A DNA stretch of 64,000 nt from Riemerella anatipestifer ATCC 11845 = DSM 15868 (GCF_000252855.1 NC_017045.1:310001-374000), one strand, 5' to 3'; positions 32,544-41,745 are shown, counted from the first letter of the stretch. A program made the numbers and translations. Notes: a model not told the origin generated them from the sequence alone.

Positions 32544-32721
32544 AATAACCTCATCAAATATTTAATGTTTTTAATATCCTCTAAGGGGAATTTTTGGAGT
32601 CCATAAAAAAGGGTAACAGTTGTTACATTCTGACACTATAAAAAGGGTAGGTTGATAGGGGGTAAAAATACCCCCTTTTCATTTATTCAAAATGAGGGTT
32701 AAAATGAGTAAAACGCCCCTC

Positions 32722-32744
32722 GGTGGTTACAACGGTGGTAACAA
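32722..32744. promoter_or_regulatory. Right integrase arm sites
   Basis: GGTGGTTACAA (32722-32732) and GGTGGTAACAA (32734-32744) have the same 12-bp pitch as the left pair and lie 48 bases from attR. Confidence 0.7.
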
Positions 32745-32792
32745 ATTTTCAAAAAATAAGTTAAAATATTGATTATCAATATATGGTTGTAG

Positions 32793-32845
32793 TCCTCATA
32801 GGGCTACAAACTACGCTTTTAGGCACTTTTCACGAAGTGCCTTTT
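32793..32845 (+). repeat. attR direct repeat (53 bp)
   Basis: Identical to 22865-22917. Upstream the T loop is replaced (GGTTGTAG instead of GGTTCGAT), so this copy is only a tRNA 3' fragment with its terminator. Confidence 0.95.
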
Positions 32846-32911
32846 ATTTTTTCTGTAAATAATCAGAGATAGAATTAAGTGAGAACAAAGAATTTTCTGA
32901 ATAGAAAGCCC

Positions 32912-32919
32912 TAACTTTG
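32912..32919 (+). promoter_or_regulatory. cvfB promoter -7 element
   Basis: TAACTTTG matches TAnnTTTG, 20 bases before the ATG at 32940. Confidence 0.55.
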
Positions 32920-32939
32920 CAAGATATAATTTTTTTGAA

Positions 32940-33764
32940 ATGCAAATCGGAATTACTCAAACACTCGAAATAAAAGAAAAAACAGATAATGGTTGGTTAC
33001 TTGCATCAGCTAGCGGTGAACAATGCCTACTCCCTAATATTTTCACTTTACCTAATATGGAGATAGGGGACAGCCTAGAGGTATTTGTTTATCAAGATGA
33101 AGGAATCCTCAAAGCGACTACGGAAATACCTCTTTGCCAAGTTAATGAATTCGCCGTTCTCAACTGTGTGCAAGTATTGCCTAGCGGTGCTTTTATGGAC
33201 TTAGGGATTATCAAAGATTTATTTGTACCTTATAAACAACAAAAGGGTAAAATGCAAGAGGGAAAACGCTATCTTATCTATGTTTATATAGATGAAGAAA
33301 CAGGGTTACTTACAGGAACTACCAAATTTAAAAGAAATCCTCAATATCAAAATTTATCATTAAAGAAAGGGGAGAAGGTAAACCTTATTCTCATGAATGA
33401 AACAGAATTAGGGTGGAATGTTATTATTAACCAAAAGTACATTGGATTGGTTTATAGTTCAGATGTTTACCAAAAACTTTATCCATTAAACGAAATAGAG
33501 GGGTATATTAAAAACATCAGAGAAGATGGTAAAATAGATGTAAGTCTGCAACCTGAAGGTTATACTAATATAGATGAATTCAAACAAAAAATATTAGATA
33601 AACTAGATGAAAATTATGGATTACTCTATCTATCTGACCAGTCATCTCCAGAAGAAATAAAGACTGAACTCCAGATGAGTAAAAAGAATTTTAAAAAAGC
33701 CATTGGAGGTCTTTATAAAGACAAAGTGATAGAAATTTTAGACGATAAAATTAAACTTCTATAA
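32940..33764 (+). CDS. cvfB: S1-like RNA-binding protein, CvfB family
   Basis: A 274-residue protein of the CvfB/YitL family: tandem S1-like OB folds (ASGEQCLLPN; LPSGAFMDLGIIKDLFVP; LGWNVIINQKYIGLVYSSD; INVSLQP-type strand KIDVSLQPEGY) and a C-terminal winged helix (ELQMSKKNFKKAIGGLYKD). Relatives bind RNA and affect gene expression or virulence in Firmicutes; the role in Flavobacteriia is not known to me. The next gene starts two bases after its stop, so they form an operon. It is the first chromosomal gene right of the inserted element. Confidence 0.88.
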   Translation: MQIGITQTLEIKEKTDNGWLLASASGEQCLLPNIFTLPNMEIGDSLEVFVYQDEGILKATTEIPLCQVNEFAVLNCVQVLPSGAFMDLGIIKDLFVPYKQQKGKMQEGKRYLIYVYIDEETGLLTGTTKFKRNPQYQNLSLKKGEKVNLILMNETELGWNVIINQKYIGLVYSSDVYQKLYPLNEIEGYIKNIREDGKIDVSLQPEGYTNIDEFKQKILDKLDENYGLLYLSDQSSPEEIKTELQMSKKNFKKAIGGLYKDKVIEILDDKIKLL

Positions 33765-33766
33765 AA

Positions 33767-34120
33767 ATGACTAAGACTATTTTTTATCTAAAAACCTGTA
33801 GCACTTGCAAAAGAATTATGCAAAATTTAGATTTATCAGGTTGGAATTTAAGAGAAATCAAAAGCGAGCCTATAAACGAAGAAGAGCTTTCCCAGATGTA
33901 TGCTATTACAAAGTCTTATGAAGAGCTTTTTAGTAAGCGTTCTACTCAAATTAAAACAAACAATATAGATGTAAAAAAGTTGAAAGAAGAAGACTTCAAA
34001 ACACTTTTGTTACAGCATTATAGCTTCTTAAAACGACCTGTATTTCTTGTAGGGAAAGAAGATATCTATATAGGTAATAGCCCTAAAACTATAGAGGCAT
34101 TACAACAAAAGTATTTTTAG
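33767..34120 (+). CDS. ArsC/Spx-family thioredoxin-fold protein
   Basis: A 117-residue thioredoxin-fold protein. The CxxC motif is in LKTCSTCKRIM (Cys11, Cys14), and the family block LLQHYSFLKRPVF is near the C-terminus. The second Cys is Spx-like rather than typical of arsenate reductase. No ars genes are nearby, so a redox or regulatory role is as likely as arsenate reduction. It is co-transcribed with cvfB. Confidence 0.82.
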   Translation: MTKTIFYLKTCSTCKRIMQNLDLSGWNLREIKSEPINEEELSQMYAITKSYEELFSKRSTQIKTNNIDVKKLKEEDFKTLLLQHYSFLKRPVFLVGKEDIYIGNSPKTIEALQQKYF

Positions 34121-34127
34121 AAAAAAG

Positions 34128-34152
34128 AAGGGGCAAAATCAGCCCCCTTTAT
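34128..34152 (+). terminator. Probable terminator
   Basis: GGGGC (34130-34134) and GCCCC (34142-34146) pair around AAAATCA, followed by a T-rich stretch. It separates two convergent genes. Confidence 0.5.
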
Positions 34153-34169
34153 TTAATATTGTTGTTAAG

Positions 34170-34706
34170 CTAGTCTTTCCAAAAGCTCCATTTAGTTCCA
34201 TTAAAAACAGCCAACCTTTTAGCTCCTGATTTGTTTATAAAAACCATCATTCCTGGAGCTGGATTTATTATATTTTTAAAATCATTTACAATAGGTAATA
34301 CCATTGCTTTAGATTGAGACTCCAAAACTAACACGCCATCAGCAGAAGTATTTGGATCTCCAATAATCACTTTAGAATCACTTTCATCTCCTACTCCAAC
34401 AGGCTGGTATAATAAGCTAGAAGTAACATTGCCATCTTGTTGACTTAAATCAATCCAACTTCCATTGAAGTATTTCATTCTAGCTTTTTCGGGATTTTGA
34501 ACATCTAAAACAATTGTTCCCTCTACTGGTGATGAAGGCAATTCTCTTACATAAGGTACTACAATCCCTCTGTTTTCATTGTTAGAGAACTGTAATAAAA
34601 TAGATTCTGTATCTGTTGTGTATGTGCCTATCTCTCCTCCAATAATCACTTGTGAAAGAGATTTTACAGAAACTAAAAGACAGAATATTGCAATTATATT
34701 TTTCAT
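34170..34706 (-). CDS. Small secreted protein related to its upstream neighbour
   Basis: A 178-residue exported protein with a signal peptide (MKNIIAIFCLLVSVKSLSQ). Two repeats of a Gly-Met/Ile-Val...Phe/Tyr-Asn-Gly-x-Trp motif are visible (GTIVLDVQ...YFNGSWIDL; GMMVFINK...VFNGTKWSFW). The same type of ending (GMIVYDTTEK...YSDGSWKCY) is found in the 952-residue neighbour, which suggests a shared surface function. No known domain is recognised. It lies 28 bases downstream of that gene. Confidence 0.72.
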   Translation of the reverse strand: MKNIIAIFCLLVSVKSLSQVIIGGEIGTYTTDTESILLQFSNNENRGIVVPYVRELPSSPVEGTIVLDVQNPEKARMKYFNGSWIDLSQQDGNVTSSLLYQPVGVGDESDSKVIIGDPNTSADGVLVLESQSKAMVLPIVNDFKNIINPAPGMMVFINKSGAKRLAVFNGTKWSFWKD

Positions 34707-34734
34707 ATTTTTTTATTATTATAATTTATTTTAT

Positions 34735-37593
34735 CTAAGGACAAGCTGGAATATTATAACATTTCCAAGACCCATCACTATATATTTTTAAACATTTTTC
34801 GGTGGTATCGTATACTATCATACCTTCCTTAGGTTTAGTGATTGCTGTTTCTGGCTCTGCCATTCTTGTTACAACAAATCCTTTTTTATTTGATTCTAAA
34901 ACTGTCCATGCTCCTTTTCTTAACATAGGCCAGTCATCTGTTGATGCAACTTCATTATGGCTACCAGCTCTTTTTAATAGTGTAATTCCATGATTTGTAG
35001 AAAGTGCATCTCCAATAGTTGTAGGTTCTTCATAACAAGCCCCTATGAGATTAATAATAACTGTAGAAGTTGCAGTATTGGAACACGTTCCCGAAACATT
35101 ATAAGTAAAGGTATAAGTTCCTGGATTAGCAAATGCACCAAACCATTCATTATCCACCAACAGATTACTATTGGTAGTTTCCTCCCAAGTTCCATAATTA
35201 TCGTAAGAACCATTGAGGTATTGAAATAAATCAATACCACTCGTTATTTGATTTTTATTTAAAGTTACTGTTTGTCCCACTCCTGCGTTAGGGTTATCTT
35301 GATTAGATTCTGTTAAGTTGAATGAAATAAAATTATCAATACAAGAATTTGGGTTTGGATTATAGGATAGTTTAGCTGTATATAAACCTACATTTGTAGA
35401 AGATTGAAAAGGATTAAAATTAAGTGTATTATTACCTGTAGAGGAAGGTGAAATTTCTATCCCATCCTTATACCATGCAATATCCATAAAACTAAGCCCA
35501 TCTATAAATAGCTTTCCACTTTTTCCATCGCATAAATTGCTAGGCTTTATGGTAGGTAATTTGTTCCTATTGACTCTAAGACTAGCAATAATAGAGTTTC
35601 CACAATTATCGCTAATTCTCACCTTGTAAGTACCTTCGGATAAATTAACAAATACTGGATCTATACCATTATCTATAGAAAAAGCAACATCGTCTTTTTC
35701 AAAAATTTCGTATTTCAAGGGTGCTATGCCTATAGCGTCCAAAATTAGATTATATGTATTATCAGCACAAGATACCGTATAGTAGTTCTTAAGACTAAGC
35801 CCACCAGGTGCTACCATAAAAGTGTCAACTATTTCTTCGCAAATGCTAGTAGATGTTGTACCATTGTTATATACCTCATATCTGGCCCTTGTTCTAAATT
35901 TGCCTGATAGAGTTACATTATTTAGAATACCTGTATAGTTAGATACTGCTCCCGGTCTTGATAATGTACCTATTTTTTCCCAAGTATTAGTATTCTCATT
36001 AAAATGCTCTAAATCTATATATGGATTATAGACATTAGACGTTATTTTCGCTGAATAATTAAAGCTACCACAATTATGCGTAACATTAGATGTAATCTTT
36101 ATATTAGCTCCCGCCAATGTTACTGTAGCTTGCTCTGGTATTCCACAACTATTACTAGCTTCAAAAACATAAGTTCCAGCAGGTAAACTTCCCACAAATG
36201 CACTTCCATTAACAATGGCATTATCTATATTTACTGGATAGGTATTGGAATAAGAACTAGGTCCATTCAGCACTCTAAGTTCTGTGATATCTCCAACTTT
36301 AGTATTATCAGAATTTCCTGTTATTTGTAAATAGACACTCCCTGTAGCATTACAACCCTCTCTAATTCCTCTATTTCTTAAAATAAATCCTGAAGAAATT
36401 GTAAAATTTCTTATAGCTACATGACCACAAGCATCCGTTATTTTAAAAGTATAATTACCAATTGGAAGTGCTTTATTAACGTCTCCAAAATAGACAATAG
36501 GAATATCAGTCAATGTAGCTGAGTAGGAGCCCGATACAAAATTATTATTCAACTCCCAAGGTTTGAATTGAGGGGGATATTGTGTAAATTCTAGCTTATA
36601 CGCGGGAGCGGTAATATAGTTTCTTATTCCTATATAATTCTGTCCACAAACACCTGCATAGGTGATAACTTCTGGATTTAATGTCCTTGCTGGTATATTG
36701 TTAATCTGTGTATGCGTATTACCACATGCATCTGTTAAGCTTGTTTCAATTTTAAAAGCTTGATTATAATAAAAAGGGATATCAGTTACATTTAATTTAC
36801 CATTCTCTAAGTTGTTATTCATTGTATAATTTCGAGTGGTAATACTGCCATCAGGTGCTGTAATTTTGTAGGTTATTTGTATTGGAAATTTCTCTACAGG
36901 AATATTAGAACTTCCATTTCTTCTTATATTTATGATATGGTTATATGTATTACAAGATGATAAAAAATTAAAACCTAACTGATTAGTTGTAGCAGTAACA
37001 AATGTATAGTTATTTGTTTCAGCAGTTGTTGTAACGCTAAGACCTTTTGTATTACCACATTTGTCTGTGACAATTACATTATAAGTTCCAGCAGGTACAT
37101 TATTAAAGATATTACTAGCTTGAGGCGGTCTCACTACTCCTGCAGAAGTTCTAAGCTCATAACTTATAGGAAAACCAGAAGATACATTCACTGTAATATT
37201 TGCTAATCCACAAGAATAATTAACATCATTACTGAAGTTCAACTCTTTAAATTCATTGGAGATAGAAAAACTTGCAGTTTGGCTTCTTGACTCTAATCCT
37301 CTTATTTCATTAATTTTAACTGAATAATTCCCAGCTGGTAAACTACCTTCCTCATGACTTAAAGATGTTGAATTTGCTATAACTGAATTTGTCACTCTGT
37401 ACGGCGTACTAGTATTAGGTAACTTATAAGTAACAAATTCAAAAACAGAACCTACAGTTGTGTTACCGATATTTATAATAGCTTTTCCATCTCCTGTACA
37501 TGTTTCTGGAACAGTTGTGATATTTATAGTAAATTGTGCCCAAAATAACATTGGTAGCAATACACCAAAAAATAACAATAATTTTCTCTTCAT
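34735..37593 (-). CDS. Large secreted Cys/Asn-rich repeat protein (adhesin-like)
   Basis: A 952-residue exported protein. The start at 37593 puts the signal peptide MKRKLLLFFGVLLPMLFWAQ at the N-terminus. The body is a series of Ig-like beta units of about 90-110 residues, each with a GNYSV / GTYNV / GTYVF strand followed by a Cys in a CG pair (for example VTDKCGNTKGL, TDACGNTHTQ, SNSCGIPEQ), like SprB-type surface repeats. A C-terminal module contains GMIVYDTTEKCLKIYSDGSW. No type IX sorting domain is seen. A Crp-type regulator gene lies just upstream on the same strand. Confidence 0.75.
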   Translation of the reverse strand: MKRKLLLFFGVLLPMLFWAQFTINITTVPETCTGDGKAIINIGNTTVGSVFEFVTYKLPNTSTPYRVTNSVIANSTSLSHEEGSLPAGNYSVKINEIRGLESRSQTASFSISNEFKELNFSNDVNYSCGLANITVNVSSGFPISYELRTSAGVVRPPQASNIFNNVPAGTYNVIVTDKCGNTKGLSVTTTAETNNYTFVTATTNQLGFNFLSSCNTYNHIINIRRNGSSNIPVEKFPIQITYKITAPDGSITTRNYTMNNNLENGKLNVTDIPFYYNQAFKIETSLTDACGNTHTQINNIPARTLNPEVITYAGVCGQNYIGIRNYITAPAYKLEFTQYPPQFKPWELNNNFVSGSYSATLTDIPIVYFGDVNKALPIGNYTFKITDACGHVAIRNFTISSGFILRNRGIREGCNATGSVYLQITGNSDNTKVGDITELRVLNGPSSYSNTYPVNIDNAIVNGSAFVGSLPAGTYVFEASNSCGIPEQATVTLAGANIKITSNVTHNCGSFNYSAKITSNVYNPYIDLEHFNENTNTWEKIGTLSRPGAVSNYTGILNNVTLSGKFRTRARYEVYNNGTTSTSICEEIVDTFMVAPGGLSLKNYYTVSCADNTYNLILDAIGIAPLKYEIFEKDDVAFSIDNGIDPVFVNLSEGTYKVRISDNCGNSIIASLRVNRNKLPTIKPSNLCDGKSGKLFIDGLSFMDIAWYKDGIEISPSSTGNNTLNFNPFQSSTNVGLYTAKLSYNPNPNSCIDNFISFNLTESNQDNPNAGVGQTVTLNKNQITSGIDLFQYLNGSYDNYGTWEETTNSNLLVDNEWFGAFANPGTYTFTYNVSGTCSNTATSTVIINLIGACYEEPTTIGDALSTNHGITLLKRAGSHNEVASTDDWPMLRKGAWTVLESNKKGFVVTRMAEPETAITKPKEGMIVYDTTEKCLKIYSDGSWKCYNIPACP

Positions 37594-37661
37594 TTTGTAA
37601 GGTTTAAATTCGACCCACAAATTTATATAGAGAATGAAAACTATTGATATACAAATGTTAA

Positions 37662-38252
37662 TTATTCTTTTTTTTGTGTACCACTCCTTACTCTAGAGAT
37701 AGAAACAGGAGATACATTTAGCCTAGAGGCTATATGTTTAAGAGGTACTACTTCCAAATATCTAGGGTAATGTTTTTCTATAAAATAATAAGCTTCCGTA
37801 GCATCACTATATATTAATCTATTGAGAATATCAAGACTTCTCATAAAATAACTTTCCATAATCAGGACGCCAAATAATGCCCAATCATGATAGGTTTGAT
37901 AAAGATTAAGTAATTCTTGTTTTTTCAAAATATAAACTTTAGAGTTCTCATATAATTGCATATAGCATTTGGATGGAATATTTTGTTTATAACTCTCAAA
38001 ATCAGTTAAAAACATTCTCTCTGGCTCAATCCAAAGTGTGTTTTCTTCCCCATTATCATCTATAATATAGCATCTTACTATAGAACTTTCTGCAAAAAAA
38101 ATAAAGTCACAATAATCACCTTCTAGTAAAATATGTTCTCCTGATTCTAAATATATATCATCAAATTTCTCTATGCCTAAAGATAGAATTTCCTCATTAA
38201 ATCGAGGATGAAAATTTAAAATGTTACCTTTCAAAATATCATTTTTATTCAT
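37662..38252 (-). CDS. Crp/Fnr-family transcription regulator
   Basis: A 196-residue regulator. The start at 38252 gives MNKNDILKGNILNFHPRF. The N-terminal cyclic-nucleotide-binding-like beta roll (YLESGEHILLEGDYCDFIFFAESS) lacks an obvious nucleotide-binding signature. The C-terminal HTH is LKHIASRLNVSPVSISRVR. It is followed 68 bases later by the adhesin-like gene on the same strand, which it may regulate (inference). No Fe-S cysteine set is seen. Confidence 0.85.
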   Translation of the reverse strand: MNKNDILKGNILNFHPRFNEEILSLGIEKFDDIYLESGEHILLEGDYCDFIFFAESSIVRCYIIDDNGEENTLWIEPERMFLTDFESYKQNIPSKCYMQLYENSKVYILKKQELLNLYQTYHDWALFGVLIMESYFMRSLDILNRLIYSDATEAYYFIEKHYPRYLEVVPLKHIASRLNVSPVSISRVRSGTQKKE

Positions 38253-38377
38253 TTCTAGCTCGTTTATAGTGTACAAATATAATATTAAGTAACTATAATA
38301 GTTAAACACATGTGCAGCATATTACTTTTCCAATAGAAATTTTTATTATTTCAACTTCTGAATTAAATATTTTAACC

Positions 38378-38385
38378 TATTTTTG
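38378..38385 (+). promoter_or_regulatory. Putative promoter of the NlpE-like gene
   Basis: TATTTTTG matches TAnnTTTG, 24 bases before the ATG at 38410. Confidence 0.45.
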
Positions 38386-38409
38386 GACATAAATAAAATT
38401 AGAAGTAAA

Positions 38410-38838
38410 ATGAAAAATTTTGGTATTGCTGTTTTGGTTTTAGGAGTATTGGCATCTTGTAATAAAAAAGAAAATGAAAAAAACTTTGTAAATCATACTT
38501 CATCAGAGGTAGTTCAAGAAGGCGTTACTGATAAAAATGAAGCTCCTGAAACTTACGAAGGAGTATTTCCTTGTGCTGATTGTAATGGGATTAAGGTTAC
38601 TTTGACTTTAAACCAAAAAGATTGGTCTTATCACATGATTTCGGATTATATGGATAAAGAAAAGTTTGAAAACAACGGAACTTTTACATGGGATGTTACT
38701 AAAAAATTTATTACACTTACCGATGGAGAAGATGCTGAGGAGCAACAAGTATTCTACGTTTCTGATAAAGGTCTTTTCTTAGTTCCAGAAGTTGGTTCTA
38801 AGGATATTAAAGAAGATTATCATCTTACAAAAAAGTAA
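38410..38838 (+). CDS. NlpE-like lipoprotein
   Basis: A 142-residue envelope lipoprotein. The lipobox VLASC sets the acylated Cys at about residue 17. The mature part has the NlpE N-terminal pattern: YEGVFPCADCNGIKVTLTLN with a CxxC pair, then GTFTWDVTKKFITL. NlpE proteins sense copper and envelope stress in Enterobacteria; in Flavobacteriia the role is unclear. The ATG at 38410 is preferred over an upstream TTG that overlaps the promoter. It is a single-gene unit. Confidence 0.85.
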   Translation: MKNFGIAVLVLGVLASCNKKENEKNFVNHTSSEVVQEGVTDKNEAPETYEGVFPCADCNGIKVTLTLNQKDWSYHMISDYMDKEKFENNGTFTWDVTKKFITLTDGEDAEEQQVFYVSDKGLFLVPEVGSKDIKEDYHLTKK

Positions 38839-38861
38839 ATCTAATGTTAATTTTTTTTCAT

Positions 38862-41660
38862 TTAAAACCAGCCTCTCCTAAGTTGGTTTACTACGGCATT
38901 TAGATTGAAATTAAACATAAATCTAATTCGCTTAGAATAGTCTTTAAAAGAAGGTTCAAATCCTAGAGAAGACTGGATAGGGAAGTAGATTTCAAACAAA
39001 TCAGGGATAACTTTTAGACTTGCACCTGTATCCCATATAAAGCGTGGATATTGGCTTTTGTTTTTATACAATCCTACATCTGCATATATACTAAAGAAAC
39101 GGAACGAATGCAAGTCTATATTAACGCTATTTATCCACTGGTTTGCGGTATTATTTATGGCGGATTTAAATGCTCCTTCCGCCATTATAAACTGTCTTGG
39201 AGCAAGATAACTAGCATTAGATTGCCTAATAATGCTATAAGCAAAAGCATAATTGGATAAGGAAGAAATACCAAAATCAAAGTAAGAATTTCTTGTTTGA
39301 TTCTGTAAAAAATAACCTCCAAAAAATCTTAAACTAAGTTTTTTATTTTGTTGATATTCCCATCTGTAAAAGGCTTCTGCTGAAATTTTGCTAAAATCTC
39401 CACCTGCTTGGAAATTGGTTGAAAATAGCTTTTCATGTATAGCTTTTCTATCAGAATAGGTATAATTTATATTGAATAGGCTATATTTATCATAATCGTT
39501 CATTTCTTGCATCAATGGGCTTAAATCTCTTGTAAGATGCTGAAATGAAGCCCCAAATCTTTGCTCTATTTGACTTCTAGCATCTTTAGGCAAAGTGATA
39601 TTAGAAAAAATTGTTAGTCTTCTAAAAGCCAAGTCTTTATTATAGTGAAAATACGTAGCATTTGCTCCTATTCTCCAATTTTGAAAAAAACTGTTAGGTG
39701 GTAAAATATTATAGGAGACTCCTGCTGAGCCAGTAAGTTTATTAGTTCCTGTACTATAGTAAGGCATTACAGAATAAAGGAAAGGCTTGTCTAAAAGATT
39801 ACTGTTACTTATACGAGCTCCTATAAGTACTTTATCGTAAAAATTATAATTTAACCAAGGTGAAATATAAATTTCCTCATATTCTGGGTCTGGAATATCG
39901 GTGTAAAATTTTAGCCTTGGCTTTTTCATATTATAGAATATTCCTTTGGTATAGAGGTAGTTATTTCTGACATTATATTCGGGGAGAAGATAGTCATCGT
40001 TTATTACGATTTTTTCTACATCGGTTTGTGGAATGTGGTAAATTTCTTTCTTTTTGTTTGAAGAATCATACCAATATAGACTATCTTGATTGTCAAAATT
40101 TGTAACTTTTAATTGAAATGGTACTTTTTCCTCAGTATTTTTGTGAATATGAACAAGCAGTTCATTTTCTTGTTTTTCAACCTTTTTAATTTTGAAATCT
40201 AATCTGTTTTTTTTCCTGATGAAATTAGCTGCAAAATTTGCAGAATATTTGGATTCAATAATGAGTTGATTTAAGAAATCTTCTTTATTGATAACCGTTC
40301 CGTTATGCTCAGATAAATATCTTTTAAGAAAGTTATTAAACTGATTTACGCCCATTTTTTCAGCAATAAAGTTAAATAAACTTCCTACTTCCATTTGGCT
40401 TACTGCCGTGGTGTTAAAGTTACTCATTAGTTGGAGTGGCGTGTCTATAGGCTGATCAATATTTTGGCTGGTAATGTATTGATAAGTAATCCCATACCGT
40501 TCTGTAAGCTTAAGTTTAGAAGCATTACTCCATTTTAGAGGGCTTATTTTAAAAAGAGTGAGTTTATCAGGTAATTGCCCTAAGAGCTTTTCATCGTTAT
40601 AAACGGTCTTTAGATACCTTATTTCTAGGTATGTTTTTAGCCCGTTTTCAATCCAGTGAGCGTTAAGCTTATCTGTTTGTAAAAGATGTTCTACACACTT
40701 TTTTGAAATGATAGAGAAATAATGGAGGTCGTTTTTTTGAGCATCGCTGAACATTTTAAGCTTAAACTTCCCGAGCTTAAAATCATCAATTCCTGTAAAG
40801 TTATTTTCGTTTTTAGTTCTTTCACTTATGAGTATTTTATTAGGTAATTTACCTAAACTTTCTTCTATGAAATTGAGCTGAAGCGGCACATAAAAATAGA
40901 GCGATTGTTTTTCTTCTTGACTTATAGGATAGGCAAACTCTACTAAAGTATTTTTGTATATTATTTTGAAATTTTCCTCATTATTTTTTAATGAAATTGC
41001 AAATTCAGGGTCTGTATTTAGAGTTCCTGTAAAGTGGTTTGGCTGAACTTCTTGCAGATTGCTACTTGCGTTAAGTAGAGGGTTATCTAATTGTACGTCC
41101 CAAAAAACACCTATATATTGTTTTTCGTCCAAATTTTGGAAATACCTTGGTGTACCGCTGGTATTAGGAACTAGAAAAAAATACTTTAGTAAAGCTTTTT
41201 CTTTTTCTGAATACCAACCAATACCTGTGTATTTGGAATGGGGAAGTTGTAGTTCATAGGCTAGATTGAGTTCTATTTTATTATCTCTACTTTTGATATT
41301 TTCTAATGGAATAGTAATAATTTCTTGGTCAAGATTGGTATATTTTTCACCGTTGATACTTAAACCTTTTAGATAGCCTCTATCTTTTGGTTTGGAGAAA
41401 TAGAGGTCAGTTTTTCGAGCTTCTAGCATTCTTTTAGCTAGGGTGGTGTTTTTAGCTTGATAAGCTGCTGTCCAATTCAGAAGCTGAAGGTTATCCGATT
41501 TTCCGTTTTGATAGTGAACGATTTTTTGATTGATAATAACCCTATTTTCTTTCGTTTCGGGAAAGGAAACTTTAACCCAAACACTATCTTGCTGAGCTTT
41601 TACAGCACAACTTAGAACAGAAAATAAAAATATTAGAATAGATGGTAACGCTTTTTTCAC
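38862..41660 (-). CDS. Peptidase-M1-like protein fused to an outer-membrane barrel
   Basis: A 932-residue exported protein with a signal peptide (MKKALPSILIFLFSVLSCAVKAQ). Residues about 25-540 follow the layout of M1 aminopeptidases (N-terminal beta domain, TGIGWYSEKE, a helical region), but no HExxH motif is present. The expected zinc region reads HYFSIISKKCVEHLL and then HWIENGLKTYLEIRYL, so the zinc ligands appear lost. Residues about 590-932 form an outer-membrane beta barrel ending in QLRRGWF. It may be an inactive, surface-tethered protein. The family call is by layout, so moderate. Confidence 0.65.
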   Translation of the reverse strand: MKKALPSILIFLFSVLSCAVKAQQDSVWVKVSFPETKENRVIINQKIVHYQNGKSDNLQLLNWTAAYQAKNTTLAKRMLEARKTDLYFSKPKDRGYLKGLSINGEKYTNLDQEIITIPLENIKSRDNKIELNLAYELQLPHSKYTGIGWYSEKEKALLKYFFLVPNTSGTPRYFQNLDEKQYIGVFWDVQLDNPLLNASSNLQEVQPNHFTGTLNTDPEFAISLKNNEENFKIIYKNTLVEFAYPISQEEKQSLYFYVPLQLNFIEESLGKLPNKILISERTKNENNFTGIDDFKLGKFKLKMFSDAQKNDLHYFSIISKKCVEHLLQTDKLNAHWIENGLKTYLEIRYLKTVYNDEKLLGQLPDKLTLFKISPLKWSNASKLKLTERYGITYQYITSQNIDQPIDTPLQLMSNFNTTAVSQMEVGSLFNFIAEKMGVNQFNNFLKRYLSEHNGTVINKEDFLNQLIIESKYSANFAANFIRKKNRLDFKIKKVEKQENELLVHIHKNTEEKVPFQLKVTNFDNQDSLYWYDSSNKKKEIYHIPQTDVEKIVINDDYLLPEYNVRNNYLYTKGIFYNMKKPRLKFYTDIPDPEYEEIYISPWLNYNFYDKVLIGARISNSNLLDKPFLYSVMPYYSTGTNKLTGSAGVSYNILPPNSFFQNWRIGANATYFHYNKDLAFRRLTIFSNITLPKDARSQIEQRFGASFQHLTRDLSPLMQEMNDYDKYSLFNINYTYSDRKAIHEKLFSTNFQAGGDFSKISAEAFYRWEYQQNKKLSLRFFGGYFLQNQTRNSYFDFGISSLSNYAFAYSIIRQSNASYLAPRQFIMAEGAFKSAINNTANQWINSVNIDLHSFRFFSIYADVGLYKNKSQYPRFIWDTGASLKVIPDLFEIYFPIQSSLGFEPSFKDYSKRIRFMFNFNLNAVVNQLRRGWF

Positions 41661-41676
41661 AACTTAAAAATGTTGC

Positions 41677-41684
41677 CAAAGATA
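41677..41684 (-). promoter_or_regulatory. Promoter of the M1-like/barrel gene
   Basis: On the minus strand it reads TATCTTTG, 17 bases before the start codon. Confidence 0.5.
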
Positions 41685-41699
41685 CATTTTTAGATGATA

Positions 41700-41745
41700 T
41701 AAAAATAAAAAAAGAGCTATCATAGATATTTCTATAATAGCTCTT
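41700..41745 (-). terminator. Terminator of the UMP synthase gene
   Basis: AAGAGCTAT (41712-41720) pairs with ATAGCTCTT (41737-41745). On the minus strand a T-rich run follows the hairpin. Confidence 0.75.

Larger units (their letters stand above)
22865..32845. mobile_element. 9.9-kb integrated element in tRNA-Arg (satellite-like)
   Basis: The region is bounded by 53-bp perfect direct repeats (22865-22917 and 32793-32845) that carry the 3' end of tRNA-Arg and its terminator, the classic product of tyrosine-integrase insertion. The integrase gene lies beside the left end. Contents in order are integrase, Fic, unknown, excisionase-like HTH, antirepressor, XRE repressor (opposite strand), four small genes, winged-helix protein, replication initiator-like protein and a small unknown gene. 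No structural phage genes, relaxase, coupling protein or type IV secretion genes are present. The layout resembles phage-inducible islands; that identification is inference. Confidence 0.88.

Noticed and set aside
32616-32630. GTAACAGTTGTTAC palindrome as another arm site
   Set aside because: It lacks the GGTGG half of the arm motif and is a single short match.
22865-32845. Conjugative transposon or ordinary prophage
   Set aside because: No relaxase, coupling, Tra or structural phage genes are present within the bounded repeats.
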